This document shows positions 36,194-45,006 of a stretch of DNA of 64,000 bases, piece after piece; position 1 is the first letter of the stretch, and each line of letters opens with the position of its first letter. The DNA is from Oceanobacillus sp. FSL K6-2867 (GTDB lineage: Bacteria; Bacillota; Bacilli; Bacillales; Amphibacillaceae), in assembly GCF_037963145.1 (NCBI RefSeq), contig NZ_CP150144.1, positions 1,054,001 to 1,118,000 of the forward strand. The letters run 5' to 3'. Below the pieces are notes generated by a model. That model was not told where the DNA came from. It worked only from the letters and a program-made list of their open reading frames with translations, and searched no databases. The position numbers and the translations under genes were made by a program.

Positions 36194-37057
36194 CTACGCC
36201 TTATCTCGAAAGTTCACTCGATAGTCATTTAGAAAATCTTGAATACTAACAGATGGTCGATTTAACAAAGTATTAATATCGTTTGTGATCAGCTTGTTAC
36301 TATTATTTGAATATGCCTCTGCAATGTATGCAAGGTCATAAGCTCGCCAGGAAGGGAATCCTTTCTCCAATAGCGTTTCATAAAATTGTTTTTGTGTCAC
36401 TTGATTATAATTTATTGGCCTCTGAAGAATAGCTGATAAATGCTTGGCAATGTCTTCATAAGAAACTGCAGCAGGGCCCGTTAGTGTATATATTTTATCA
36501 GCATGACCCCTCCCACTTAAAACCTTCGCCGCTGCTTCTGCTATATCACGAATATCAACCAAAGCAAATTCACCGGAACCCATTGGAGTTGAAAAGCATC
36601 CATTTGATGCAACCGAATCACCAAAGCGCAATAAATTTTGCATATATAATTGTGGACGAAGGAATGTCCAGTCTATTTTTGAATTTCTCAACTGTTCTTC
36701 TGTTTCAGCATGCCAACGCATTAAAGCGATTGGTGAATCTTTAGATGCTCCTAACGCTGATAGCTTGACGATATGCTTCACACCATTTCGCTCCGCTGCT
36801 TTTATGACATTTTCATGCTGGACCACTTGATCGGGATTATCTCGTGCAACTAAAAAAAGCCGTTCTACCCCTTTAACAGCATTTTCAAGAGAATTTTTAT
36901 CTTCAAATGTTCCTGCAGCTACCTCTAGTAATACATGATGAAAATCTTTAAAAGCATCTTCGTTTCGCACAAAGACTCGGACTGGAACATTCATTTTTAA
37001 AAGCTGTTCCACCACAAGCCTGCCAATTTGCCCTGTAGCTCCTGTAACTAAAATCAT
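36194..37057 (-). CDS. NmrA/QorB-like NAD(P)-binding oxidoreductase
   Basis: 287 residues of an atypical short-chain dehydrogenase: GATGQIGRLVVEQLLK (nucleotide-binding loop), VRVFVRNED, GVERLFLVARDNPDQ, HIVKLSALGASKDSP, WTFLRPQLYMQNLLRF and VDIRDIAEAAAKVLSG. This is the NmrA/QorB pattern. These proteins reduce quinones or act as redox sensors. The substrate is unknown. A GGAGGG RBS precedes the ATG. Confidence 0.88.
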   Translation of the reverse strand: MILVTGATGQIGRLVVEQLLKMNVPVRVFVRNEDAFKDFHHVLLEVAAGTFEDKNSLENAVKGVERLFLVARDNPDQVVQHENVIKAAERNGVKHIVKLSALGASKDSPIALMRWHAETEEQLRNSKIDWTFLRPQLYMQNLLRFGDSVASNGCFSTPMGSGEFALVDIRDIAEAAAKVLSGRGHADKIYTLTGPAAVSYEDIAKHLSAILQRPINYNQVTQKQFYETLLEKGFPSWRAYDLAYIAEAYSNNSNKLITNDINTLLNRPSVSIQDFLNDYRVNFRDKA

Positions 37058-37129
37058 ACCTTCATCCCTCCAAATAATAATTATGATTGAAATAGATAAT
37101 TAGACATTCATCCATTCCTTTTATTTGTA

Positions 37130-38017
37130 TTACTCTTTATATTGCATCCTCTTCAATTTAAACACGCGAATATTTTTTCCTGCACTCATAAAGATAATGC
37201 TGAATAAAACGAGAAATGCTCCAAAAAACTGCCCTGAAGACATGACTTCATTGATAAATAGATACCCGAATAGTGCAGCAAAAACGGGTTCCAACGAGAA
37301 TATGAGACCTGTTCTAGTAGCAGAAGTATATTTCTGTGCAACGATCTGTAAGATAAAACCTAAAGCACTGCATAAAATGCTAAGCGCAAGGATTGCAGTC
37401 CACCCTTTTGCAGTACTTGGAAGTGCAGGTGTTTCAAAAATCAAGGAGAATACTAGACCAATTAAACCAGTAAAACCCAATTGAAGCATGCCAAGATTTA
37501 AAGGGTTTACTTCTTTTACTGCGAAGCTGACTATTATAATATGTGCTGCATATAAGAGTGCTGCCATTACGCAGAACAAATCTCCTAATTTTATGTGAAA
37601 TGGGAATTGGATAGTCAGAAATCCAATACCTATCATCGAAAGTACAATACTTATGATAATCTTTGATTCTAATTTCCTTTTTAAAATAAAGGTATTGATT
37701 AATGGAACAAAAACAACTGTTAGACTAATTAAAAAACCTGCATTTGAGGTTGTTGTAGTGTTTAAACCGAATGTAATTAAAGTGAAAACGAGAAATAAGA
37801 TAAAACCTAATATGAAACTATATTTTAAAATATTAAGGTCTATTCTTCGTAATCGTCGAAAAAGAATTGGCAGGACGATAATAAAAGCGAAACCAAAACG
37901 CAGTGCAATTAAATTGAATTCAGATAATGAATGCAGTCCCATATCCATGAAAAGGTATGAAGCTCCCCAGAAAATTGTCACCAGTAACATAAGTAAATCA
38001 GCAATATATGCCTTCAT
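37130..38017 (-). CDS. EamA-family (DMT) transporter
   Basis: 295 residues with ten predicted membrane helices in two EamA repeats (LLMLLVTIFWGASYLFMDMGL at the start and SATRTGLIFSLEPVFAALFGYLF near the end). Such drug/metabolite transporters export amino acids or other small molecules. It is divergent from a LysR regulator with a candidate operator between the two genes, so it is the probable regulated target. Confidence 0.9.
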   Translation of the reverse strand: MKAYIADLLMLLVTIFWGASYLFMDMGLHSLSEFNLIALRFGFAFIIVLPILFRRLRRIDLNILKYSFILGFILFLVFTLITFGLNTTTTSNAGFLISLTVVFVPLINTFILKRKLESKIIISIVLSMIGIGFLTIQFPFHIKLGDLFCVMAALLYAAHIIIVSFAVKEVNPLNLGMLQLGFTGLIGLVFSLIFETPALPSTAKGWTAILALSILCSALGFILQIVAQKYTSATRTGLIFSLEPVFAALFGYLFINEVMSSGQFFGAFLVLFSIIFMSAGKNIRVFKLKRMQYKE

Positions 38018-38063
38018 TTTGGTTTCCTCCTTTGCCTAAATCCAGTATACTAAGCTAAAAAAC

Positions 38064-38087
38064 ATAAGTAAAACGAGTATTTCTTAT
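38064..38087. promoter_or_regulatory. Candidate LysR operator
   Basis: Imperfect dyad ATAAG-N14-CTTAT in the 112-base space between the divergent EamA and LysR genes. It is of the size expected for LysR recognition but weak on its own. Confidence 0.4.
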
Positions 38088-38129
38088 ATTTAACATGAGA
38101 AAAACTAATGTAAAGGACAGGGATTTGTG

Positions 38130-39011
38130 ATGAGCATTAGCAAGTATAAAGTATTAATGGAAGTACTAGAACAAAAGAGTCTAACTAAAGCAGCGGAAAC
38201 AATGGGATATACTCAATCTGGCATCAGTCATACAATCAACAGTCTGGAAGAAGAATTTGGATTTGAATTAATTGTGCGTGGCCGTTCCGGAGCAAGATTA
38301 ACGAAAAATGGTGAACAAGTCATCACAACGATACGCGAAATTCTTAAATGGAATGAGTATTTAGAACAACAAATCGCTGCTGTCCACGGGGTAGAGTTAG
38401 GTACAGTCCGAATTGGAACCTTTACAAGCGTTTCTGTTCATTGGCTGCCAAACATATTAAAAAAATTCCAGCAGGACTTTCCAAATATTAAAATTAAGTT
38501 AGTTGAGGGGGATTATCGTGAAATTGAGGAGTGGATTTTAAATGGAGTGATAGACTGTGGTTTTATTTCAGCACCAACACGGAATAAGTTTGATGTCATC
38601 CTTTTACACAAAGATAAAATGCTAGTGATACTGCCTCCTGACCACCATTTGGGTTCGCAGGATACTATTAATATAGAGCAGATTGAAAAGGAGCCCTTTA
38701 TTATGCCAAGGCAAGGTTCTGATGATGATATTAATCGAGTATTAAAAAAGGCTCCATTTAAACCAAATATTGCATTTATGGCTGGAGATGACTATGCTAT
38801 TATGTCAATGGTTGAGAGCGGCCTAGGCATTAGTATACTTCCAGAGCTAGTGCTCAAAGGACAACAACGTTATATCCATAAAAAGGAACTAAAAGAGGAA
38901 AATTACCGTTCTCTCGGTATTGCTATTAACTCTAAGAAGAATCTTGCTCCAGCAACTAAAAAATTTCTTAACTATGTTCAATATTTCCTAAATAAGGATG
39001 AGTCTTATTGA
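38130..39011 (+). CDS. LysR-family transcriptional regulator
   Basis: 293 residues. The N-terminal HTH (YKVLMEVLEQKSLTKAAETMGYTQSGISHTINSLEEEFGFELIVR) is classic LysR. The effector domain follows (GTVRIGTFTSVSVHWLPNILKKFQQDFP ... GLGISILPELVL). It is divergent from the EamA transporter gene and probably activates it in response to a small ligand. ATG 38130 is preferred over the GTG just before it. Confidence 0.92.
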   Translation: MSISKYKVLMEVLEQKSLTKAAETMGYTQSGISHTINSLEEEFGFELIVRGRSGARLTKNGEQVITTIREILKWNEYLEQQIAAVHGVELGTVRIGTFTSVSVHWLPNILKKFQQDFPNIKIKLVEGDYREIEEWILNGVIDCGFISAPTRNKFDVILLHKDKMLVILPPDHHLGSQDTINIEQIEKEPFIMPRQGSDDDINRVLKKAPFKPNIAFMAGDDYAIMSMVESGLGISILPELVLKGQQRYIHKKELKEENYRSLGIAINSKKNLAPATKKFLNYVQYFLNKDESY

Positions 39012-39301
39012 ATTCAGTTCAAATCTCTCATTGAAAAAAATCGTTCACGGTAGATGTTTTATTGCGTTAGCAGGAGCGTCTGGAACCATGTCCGGCATTG
39101 TTATGCTAGGATAATGAAAAATTCCAAATAGCAAGTGTTTGATAGTTATCACAGATTACTTTGTCAATAAGTCCTGTCGAAAAAATCCTATACCCTGTTT
39201 TAAGTTCAGCTATTATTGGCAAGTCTTATTTTTTCAAAAGCTGGTACCTAACAATTCTCATTCCTTTAAGATTGCATTTGTTGCATAATTGGTTTAATCT
39301 A
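39012..39301. other. Intergenic region upstream of namA
   Basis: A TTG-started hydrophobic frame of 27 codons near 39028-39114 (IVHGRCFIALAGASGTMSG) has no RBS and looks like debris. No gene is supported. Confidence 0.3.
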
Positions 39302-39325
39302 TTACATGCATGCACATACATGTAA
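39302..39325. promoter_or_regulatory. Inverted repeat upstream of namA
   Basis: TTACATG-N10-CATGTAA, 25 bases before the namA start, inside the expected promoter. The MarR regulator encoded after namA is the obvious candidate binder. Confidence 0.55.
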
Positions 39326-39349
39326 ATTTCTGAAGGGAATGAAACTATA

Positions 39350-40396
39350 ATGAAAACCATTGATTCATCCTTTAAAGTTAAAGATTTGCAACTTAAAAAT
39401 CGTATTGTAATGGCACCAATGTGTCAATATTCTGTTGATAAAGAAGATGGTGTACCAAACGATTGGCATTTTGTTCACTATACATCCAGAGCTGTTGGGG
39501 GTACAGGATTAATTATCATGGAAATGACAAGTGTAACCCCTGAAGGCAGAATTACGAATCAAGATTTAGGATTATGGACCGATAGCCAGGTTCCTGCCTA
39601 TAAGCGAATCGTAAACGAGGTTCATAAATATGGTTCAAAAATTGGTATACAAATAGCCCATGCAGGCAGAAAAGCGGAAGATGCAACCCAGCCCGTCGGC
39701 CCTTCTAATCTTCAAGGTGATGCTTTACCCGAAGAAACCAAATACGGTGGACTTAAACAACCCCGTGCTTTAACGATCCAGGAAATAAAACAAACAATTG
39801 AGCAGTTTAAACAAGCTTCCAGAAGAGCAGTCGAAGCAGGCTTTGACACGATAGAACTGCATGGGGCACATGGTTATCTTCTGCATCAGTTTATGTCTCC
39901 CAGTATTAATAATAGAAACGATGAATATGGTGAAGATCTCTCAAAATTTGGTGTAGAAGTAATTCGCTCTGTGAAATCCGTTATGCCAGAGGGTATGCCA
40001 TTAATTATGAGAATTTCTGCTATTGAATATATAGACGGTGGCTATGGAGTAGAACACTCCCTTCATATGGCTAAAAAATACAAATCTGCTGGCGTAGATA
40101 TTTTCCACATTTCTTCCGGAGGGGAAGGCACTCCCGGTACTTTAAAACCTGGTAATTATCCTGGCTATCAAGTTCCTTTTGCCCGAGCTTTCAAAGAAGA
40201 GTTTGGAATCCCTGTCATAGCTGTCGGCATGTTAGATAATCCAAAAGTAGCCGAGGCAACCTTATCCAATAAAGACGCCGATTTAATTGCGGTTGCTAGA
40301 GGAATGTTAAATGATCCATATTGGAGTTTACATGCTATTAAAGAAGTAACAAGGAAAGTGAACCCGCCATTTCAATATAGCAGAGGAATTCGATAG
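39350..40396 (+). CDS. namA: NADPH dehydrogenase NamA (YqjM-type ene-reductase)
   Basis: 348 residues, full length. The flavin-tuning Cys 25 is in MAPMCQYS, the substrate His pair is H171/H174 in ELHGAHGYLLHQFMSP, and the FMN-binding end reads VGMLDNP ... LIAVARGMLNDPYW. This is the thermophilic-like OYE class of B. subtilis YqjM. It reduces activated C=C bonds and is induced by oxidative and electrophile stress in Bacillus. It is followed by a MarR gene 44 bases later. Confidence 0.93.
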   Translation: MKTIDSSFKVKDLQLKNRIVMAPMCQYSVDKEDGVPNDWHFVHYTSRAVGGTGLIIMEMTSVTPEGRITNQDLGLWTDSQVPAYKRIVNEVHKYGSKIGIQIAHAGRKAEDATQPVGPSNLQGDALPEETKYGGLKQPRALTIQEIKQTIEQFKQASRRAVEAGFDTIELHGAHGYLLHQFMSPSINNRNDEYGEDLSKFGVEVIRSVKSVMPEGMPLIMRISAIEYIDGGYGVEHSLHMAKKYKSAGVDIFHISSGGEGTPGTLKPGNYPGYQVPFARAFKEEFGIPVIAVGMLDNPKVAEATLSNKDADLIAVARGMLNDPYWSLHAIKEVTRKVNPPFQYSRGIR

Positions 40397-40440
40397 CAGG
40401 TAATGCTATAATTGGGATATATCATTGAAAGGTGATGGCA

Positions 40441-40854
40441 ATGAATCAACCACAGCAATTAATCCATACGTGGGTAAACTTTTCAAAATTCCATAAAAGA
40501 ATTACACATTCATTAGATTATTTTTTGCAGCAAAAATATCATTTAGGTTTGAATGAATTTTATTTTATGATGTTTCTCAATGAAACCAGCGAAAAAAAGC
40601 TCCGACTATCACAGCTTCAGAATATGATCGGTCTTAGTCAAAGTGCTTTATCACGCTTGGTTTCAAGGCTTGAGCAACATCATCTTAAACCAGTGGAACG
40701 AGCTAGTTATGCTGAAGACAAACGTAGTGTTTATGCTGTACTGACTCCTAGTGGTCAGCAGCATATAAATGAGATAATGAATGACGTAAATAATATCTTG
40801 CAACAATCTCTTTCAGAAAAAGATATTAACAATTTAAAATTATTTGCTGAATAG
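40441..40854 (+). CDS. MarR family transcriptional regulator
   Basis: 137 residues: a MarR winged HTH with LRLSQLQNMIGLSQSALSRLVSRLEQHHLKPVERASYAEDKRSVYAVLTPSGQQ. There is no Cys, so thiol-based sensing like OhrR is unlikely. ATG 40441 has AAAGGTGAT upstream. It is in an operon with namA and probably represses it through the inverted repeat at 39302. Confidence 0.88.
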   Translation: MNQPQQLIHTWVNFSKFHKRITHSLDYFLQQKYHLGLNEFYFMMFLNETSEKKLRLSQLQNMIGLSQSALSRLVSRLEQHHLKPVERASYAEDKRSVYAVLTPSGQQHINEIMNDVNNILQQSLSEKDINNLKLFAE

Positions 40855-40869
40855 AATTCCAAACGAAAT

Positions 40870-40916
40870 GCATTACTGAAGCCTCTCTTAAGAGTTGCTT
40901 TAGTAATGCTTTTTTT
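40870..40916 (+). terminator. Terminator of the namA-marR operon
   Basis: 13-bp arms GCATTACTGAAGC and GCTTTAGTAATGC (one G:T pair), followed by seven T residues. Confidence 0.9.
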
Positions 40917-40961
40917 AGATGCTGCTGAATTTAGCGAGAGGGCTTGATTTCTTCACGAAAT

Positions 40962-41002
40962 ACTAACCCGACCAGTTGGTAAATATGGTTAGTCCGATTT
41001 TT
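40962..41002 (+). terminator. Second hairpin, possible terminator or operator
   Basis: Arms ACTAACC and GGTTAGT enclose a second small dyad ACCA-GT-TGGT. A six-base T run follows. Confidence 0.35.
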
Positions 41003-41036
41003 TGCTGACCTGCTAGTTTAATAAGTTATAGTTCCT

Positions 41037-41558
41037 TTATTTTCCCTTCTTTAATACCGATGTATCTTTCCAGCCATAAGCAACATCATCTACTACCATT
41101 CCTCCAAACTCACTTTTTCTACGAAGATATTCCTTTCCTCCCATACGTTTATAGAAACCAAGCCCAGATTTATTTTGTTCCATTACCCATACCATCATAG
41201 AAGTAATGCCCTGTTCTCTAAAATGTTCAGCAATAGATGAAACCAGGTTTCTTCCTATACCTAATCCCCTGGATTCCCGTGATAGATAAAGGGAGTATAA
41301 TTCTCCATTAAAATTTTCGTCATCAATACTTTTGCCAGATGCAAAACCAATAACCTTTCCCGCTTCATTAATTGCAATATAGATAAAGGAATCAATTTCA
41401 TTATTTAAAAAGTGAAACCACTTTTGCTTTGCCCCTTCATACGTTAATCTGTTCAAATAATCCTCTGGAACCAAGCCGCGATAAGTAGTCCTCCAACTAT
41501 CTACATAAACTTTTGCAACGGCTTCTATCTCTTCTCCATTTGCTATTCTTATCTTCAA
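41037..41558 (-). CDS. GNAT family N-acetyltransferase
   Basis: About 173 residues of one GNAT domain: VAKVYVDSWRTTYRGLVPEDYLN is the usual N-terminal helix. LYSLYLSRESRGLGIGRNLVSSIAEHF is the acetyl-CoA loop, and MVWVMEQNKSGLGFYKRMGG follows. The start is probably TTG 41558, five bases after AGAGGTGA, rather than the GTG inside the RBS. The substrate is unknown. Confidence 0.88.
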   Translation of the reverse strand: MKIRIANGEEIEAVAKVYVDSWRTTYRGLVPEDYLNRLTYEGAKQKWFHFLNNEIDSFIYIAINEAGKVIGFASGKSIDDENFNGELYSLYLSRESRGLGIGRNLVSSIAEHFREQGITSMMVWVMEQNKSGLGFYKRMGGKEYLRRKSEFGGMVVDDVAYGWKDTSVLKKGK

Positions 41559-41885
41559 ACTAATCACCTCTCATCGGATGCTTTAAGATTATTATAGCAT
41601 TCACTTAACTCCTTCTATTATCTCGTTCACTAAGTAACAAGATAATAGAATAGTATTTAATTAATCAACATTTTTTATGCAGGACTGTTTTAGTAATTTA
41701 ATTTTGGTTGGTATCAATCCAGTATACGTTAATTCTCTAGTTGTAATATTTTATAATAGTTTGTTATTTCTTCTTAACCGCTATGTTATCTCAGTGATAT
41801 TTTTATATGATACATTGTGGTTAGTTAAGAGCAATGAAATATGTCGAATTATGTTTCATTGCTTATTAGTTTAAAAGGAGGAATA
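41559..41885. other. Intergenic region upstream of the NlpC/P60 gene
   Basis: AT-rich; holds two divergent promoters. A plus-strand frame at 41677-41874 is hydrophobic but lacks an RBS and is not called. Confidence 0.3.
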
Positions 41886-42710
41886 ATGTTGGTACAGTCC
41901 ATTCAGACAACAAGAAAATATGTAATTTCTACAGCACTTGTAACATCTCTTGCTCTCACTCCTGTTTTTAGTGGAAGTGTGTTTGCCAATGCTGGTGCAG
42001 GATCTTCGGAGGGCGATATAACCATTAGTGAGAGCAATCTGCCTAATGTAACAGAGCAAGAGGAAATATCACAAGATGAGACGGGACTCATTCGAAGTGG
42101 AGATGTTGGTGCAGCAGTAGAAGATATACAGGAAGAACTTCAAGCTCAAGGGTATTATACATACACAATTGACGGTATTTTTGGTCCATTAAGTGAACAA
42201 GCTGTAAGAGATTATCAAGCAGACCAAAATTTGCAAGTTGATGGTATTGTAGGTCCAAATACATTGGAAAAAATGACACTTTCACCAAGTGATTCTTCTG
42301 AAAATAATTTAACTATTACGGAGTCTGGAGACGATGCTTCAAACGTTCCATCTGATATTGTTGCTGCTGCAGAAAGTGTCTTAGGTACACCTTACGTTTG
42401 GGGAGGAACAACTCCAGAAGGCATGGATAGTAGTGGTTTTATTAATTATGTGTTTAACCAAGCAGGGATTGACGTTTCACGTACACATAGTGAAATGTGG
42501 GAGAACGATGGTTCCCATATAGAATCTCCTGACATCGGGGATGTCGTATTTTTCGAAGGTACTTACGATACAGAAGGTGCCTCTCATAGCGGAGTTTATA
42601 TCGGTGATAATCAAATGATTCACGCTGGAAATGACGGTATTAGTATAGCAGATATCAGCGTTGATTATTGGCAGGACCATTATATTGGAGCTAAATCTTT
42701 TACTGAATGA
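41886..42710 (+). CDS. Secreted NlpC/P60-fold protein with Cys-to-Ser active site
   Basis: 274 residues. A signal peptide (residues 1-36, ending SGSVFANA) and an acidic linker are followed by a peptidoglycan-binding domain (LIRSGDVGAAVEDIQEELQA ... DGIFGPLSEQAVRDYQ) and an NlpC/P60 domain from about residue 155. The catalytic motif reads GMDSSGFINYVF: the nucleophilic Cys of the usual FDCSGF is Ser 182. The two His positions are kept (ASHSGVYIG and HAGND). It binds cell wall but may not cut it. RBS AAAGGAGG. Confidence 0.9.
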   Translation: MLVQSIQTTRKYVISTALVTSLALTPVFSGSVFANAGAGSSEGDITISESNLPNVTEQEEISQDETGLIRSGDVGAAVEDIQEELQAQGYYTYTIDGIFGPLSEQAVRDYQADQNLQVDGIVGPNTLEKMTLSPSDSSENNLTITESGDDASNVPSDIVAAAESVLGTPYVWGGTTPEGMDSSGFINYVFNQAGIDVSRTHSEMWENDGSHIESPDIGDVVFFEGTYDTEGASHSGVYIGDNQMIHAGNDGISIADISVDYWQDHYIGAKSFTE

Positions 42711-42712
42711 TA

Positions 42713-42746
42713 AAAATACAAGTGCAAAGACTGCACTTGTATTTTT
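42713..42746. terminator. Terminator of the NlpC/P60 gene
   Basis: 14-bp perfect arms AAAATACAAGTGCA and TGCACTTGTATTTT with a 5-base loop and further T residues. Confidence 0.9.
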
Positions 42747-43079
42747 AATTACCATAAGTTTCGAATGACTGATCAGTTTAAACGCCCCCTTCCCTCTTTT
42801 TCCTTGACTACAAATATATTATTTCCCGTATCATCTGCTCTCTCTTTCATTAGGACTTAATATGCTGCAGCCCGGTGCTCGGGTTTTGATATTGAAAAGA
42901 TAAAAAAGATATTAAATCTCTCCGATTATGTTAAGGTTATAGCAATAGTGTCATTTTGTTATCCTTCTGCAGCATGTCACATATATCACTGTTTTGAATG
43001 AAAAAAGACTGCAACGTTTCATAAGCAAATCCCTCTCTAATATTAATTATTCATAAGATCAGGAAGGCGGACTATTACT
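42747..43079. other. Intergenic region upstream of the arylamine N-acetyltransferase gene
   Basis: No gene. A small hairpin CCCG-GTGCT-CGGG followed by TTTT lies at 42871-42887 and could be a weak terminator. Confidence 0.3.
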
Positions 43080-43859
43080 ATGACGGTAGATTCATTATTT
43101 CGTAAAAGAATGAGAATACCAGCAAATGAAGATATTACATTTGATAAGCTAGAATATCTACTTGAAAAAACAGCAAAAATTCTTCCATTTGAAAATTTAT
43201 CAGTTATTGAAAATAGAAATTATGAGATTACGAAGGAAAGTCTTATAAACAAAATATTAGGTAATAATGAAGGTGGTCTATGCTATGAATTAAATCCAAT
43301 ACTTTATTATTTTTTAATAGAAAACGGATTTAATGCCGTATTGGTTAGAGGCAATGTATATAATAATGATAAGGAGACCTTTCAACAATTAGGAAGAACA
43401 CACGTAACGATTCTTGTGTCCCACCAAGGCAGGATCTATTTAGTGGATACGGGATTTGGTAGTAATTTACCGTTGAAACCAGTTCCTTTGACCGGAAAAT
43501 CTGTAATATCAAGGAATGGAGAATTTCGAATCAGAGAAATAAATAATGATCATGGAAACTATATGCTCCAGATTAAAATAAAACATAAACATACAGAGTG
43601 GAAGAATGGTTATGCCTTTCTTTCTAATAAACCTATCAAGAGTATATCAGAATTAAACGAGGTTCAAACTACCATCTTTAGACACCAAGAGTCACCGTTT
43701 AATAAAAGTCCACTATTTTCATTCTTTACAACCAATGGAAGGAAAGTCCTGACCAATACCCATATTACCCAATGGATGAATGGAGTTATGACAAAAGAGA
43801 AAACTGAAAACAAGAATTTTAAAGAAGTAGTTAAACAGCACTTTGGAAATTATCGTTAA
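43080..43859 (+). CDS. Arylamine N-acetyltransferase
   Basis: 259 residues of the NAT family. The catalytic triad is complete: Cys 68 in GGLCYELN, His 108 in GRTHVTILV and Asp 123 in YLVDTGFGSN. FENLSVIENR is the N-terminal substrate region. NATs move acetyl from acetyl-CoA to aromatic amines and hydrazines. The C-terminal domain is normal in length. It is a single gene with no linked partner. Confidence 0.93.
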   Translation: MTVDSLFRKRMRIPANEDITFDKLEYLLEKTAKILPFENLSVIENRNYEITKESLINKILGNNEGGLCYELNPILYYFLIENGFNAVLVRGNVYNNDKETFQQLGRTHVTILVSHQGRIYLVDTGFGSNLPLKPVPLTGKSVISRNGEFRIREINNDHGNYMLQIKIKHKHTEWKNGYAFLSNKPIKSISELNEVQTTIFRHQESPFNKSPLFSFFTTNGRKVLTNTHITQWMNGVMTKEKTENKNFKEVVKQHFGNYR

Positions 43860-44260
43860 TTATTATTCTCCATTTTCTTTAAACTGTAACAATTACACAG
43901 TGGATTGCGACAATTAAAAAGCCCAATAAAAATATAATTTTTACTGAACTTAGCTTAATAACAGGAGCTTATGAAAGTTTAATGCCAATTATTGTTGCAG
44001 GGAATTAGTGAACGACTGGAAGACTTGAAACAGATTGCAGCAGCATGAGCGGAAAAACCAAAAGGAGGATTTTGGAGCAGAATGTTTAAGAAATAGCATA
44101 ATTTCCAGCCACTATCAGAAAGACATTGCATCAGCGAAAGTAGGACTTTTTCAAGATTGTTATAATAAAAAATGCAAATTGTCTAGGATAAATTCCTATT
44201 GTAGCTTTTATATGAAATATATATAATGGATTGAACAAAACAATGGGGATGGATTGAGGT
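43860..44260. other. Intergenic region, possible gene debris
   Basis: A short open stretch at about 43990-44045 reads LLLQGISERLEDLKQIAAA and stops, with no start upstream. A 63-codon frame at 44035 lacks RBS and protein-like composition. Nothing is called. Confidence 0.3.
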
Positions 44261-44566
44261 ATGAGCAAAAGGAAATTAGGGATTACAGTATTAATCATTG
44301 TTTTAATAGTGGGTAGTGTCTTTGGATATATTCAATTTAGGAAAATGAGTGTTGAAAATAGTGTTATTGAATATTTGACAGTTGAGGAAAATATACCAGA
44401 AAGCGATATTGTTTCTAGTGAGCCTTTTATTGCAAACTTGGAAGGTAGTAAAAATTATATGGTTAGTATAAAATTAAAAGATGATGATAGATCATATTTT
44501 TATTACCGAAATGATGATGGCAAAGTAGTATTAGAATCATATGTTGAAGACGGAATGACATATTAG
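44261..44566 (+). CDS. DUF3139 domain protein
   Basis: 101 residues: one N-terminal membrane segment (LGITVLIIVLIVGSVFGYIQF) and a small external domain with the DUF3139 pattern (VIEYLTVEENIPESDIVS, then RSYFYYRNDDGKVVLE). The function is unknown. It has its own terminator, so it is a single-gene unit. Confidence 0.75.
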   Translation: MSKRKLGITVLIIVLIVGSVFGYIQFRKMSVENSVIEYLTVEENIPESDIVSSEPFIANLEGSKNYMVSIKLKDDDRSYFYYRNDDGKVVLESYVEDGMTY

Positions 44567-44593
44567 AACTAAGAGTAATTCACTCTTAGTTCT
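44565..44593. terminator. Terminator of the DUF3139 gene
   Basis: 12-bp perfect arms AGAACTAAGAGT and ACTCTTAGTTCT overlapping the stop codon, then a T-rich tract. Confidence 0.9.
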
Positions 44594-44727
44594 ATTTTTA
44601 TATTTTATTAAGGTCTGAAGATAATCATAAGGTTAGTTATACTTCTGAAAATTTAATCTTGACAACATGCGTTTACTAAGATAATATTGCTAATAATTAA
44701 ATAATAACAAGCAAAGATTGGAAATAG

Positions 44728-44978
44728 TAGAAGGTTGATAATCTTTTCAGAGAGCCGATGGTTGGTGAGAATCGGCAGTTATTCCCTTCGAACTCATCCA
44801 GGAGCTGCTCCCTGAACTTATATCTGCTGAGTAAGGGAAGTCGGATTTCTTCCGTTATAAAGATAGGTGGTGATGGCCGCCGAAAATGAGTGGGTTATTA
44901 TGTATGTAGTTAACCAATTAGAGTGGTACCGCGAGCAATGCCTCGTCTCTATATTTTTATATGGAGGCGAGGCTTTTT
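44728..44978 (+). promoter_or_regulatory. T-box riboswitch (leucine-specific) upstream of leuA
   Basis: A full T-box leader. Stem I starts near AGAGAGCCGATGG; the specifier loop contains GAACTC with CTC (Leu) at 44793-44795; the T-box sequence is AGAGTGGTACCGCG at 44920-44933. A terminator follows (GCCTCG 44940-44945 with CGAGGC 44968-44973) and ends in a T run. Uncharged leucyl-tRNA would pair with it and allow read-through into leuA. Confidence 0.93.
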
Positions 44979-45006
44979 ATATTTTATTTCAAAAGGAGTG
45001 GATCAC

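Noticed and set aside
41677..41874. Hydrophobic 65-codon ORF before the NlpC/P60 gene
   Set aside because: It has no RBS, and the frame runs through the promoter region of the next gene.
44035..44226. 63-codon plus-strand ORF before the DUF3139 gene
   Set aside because: No RBS and no protein-like composition.
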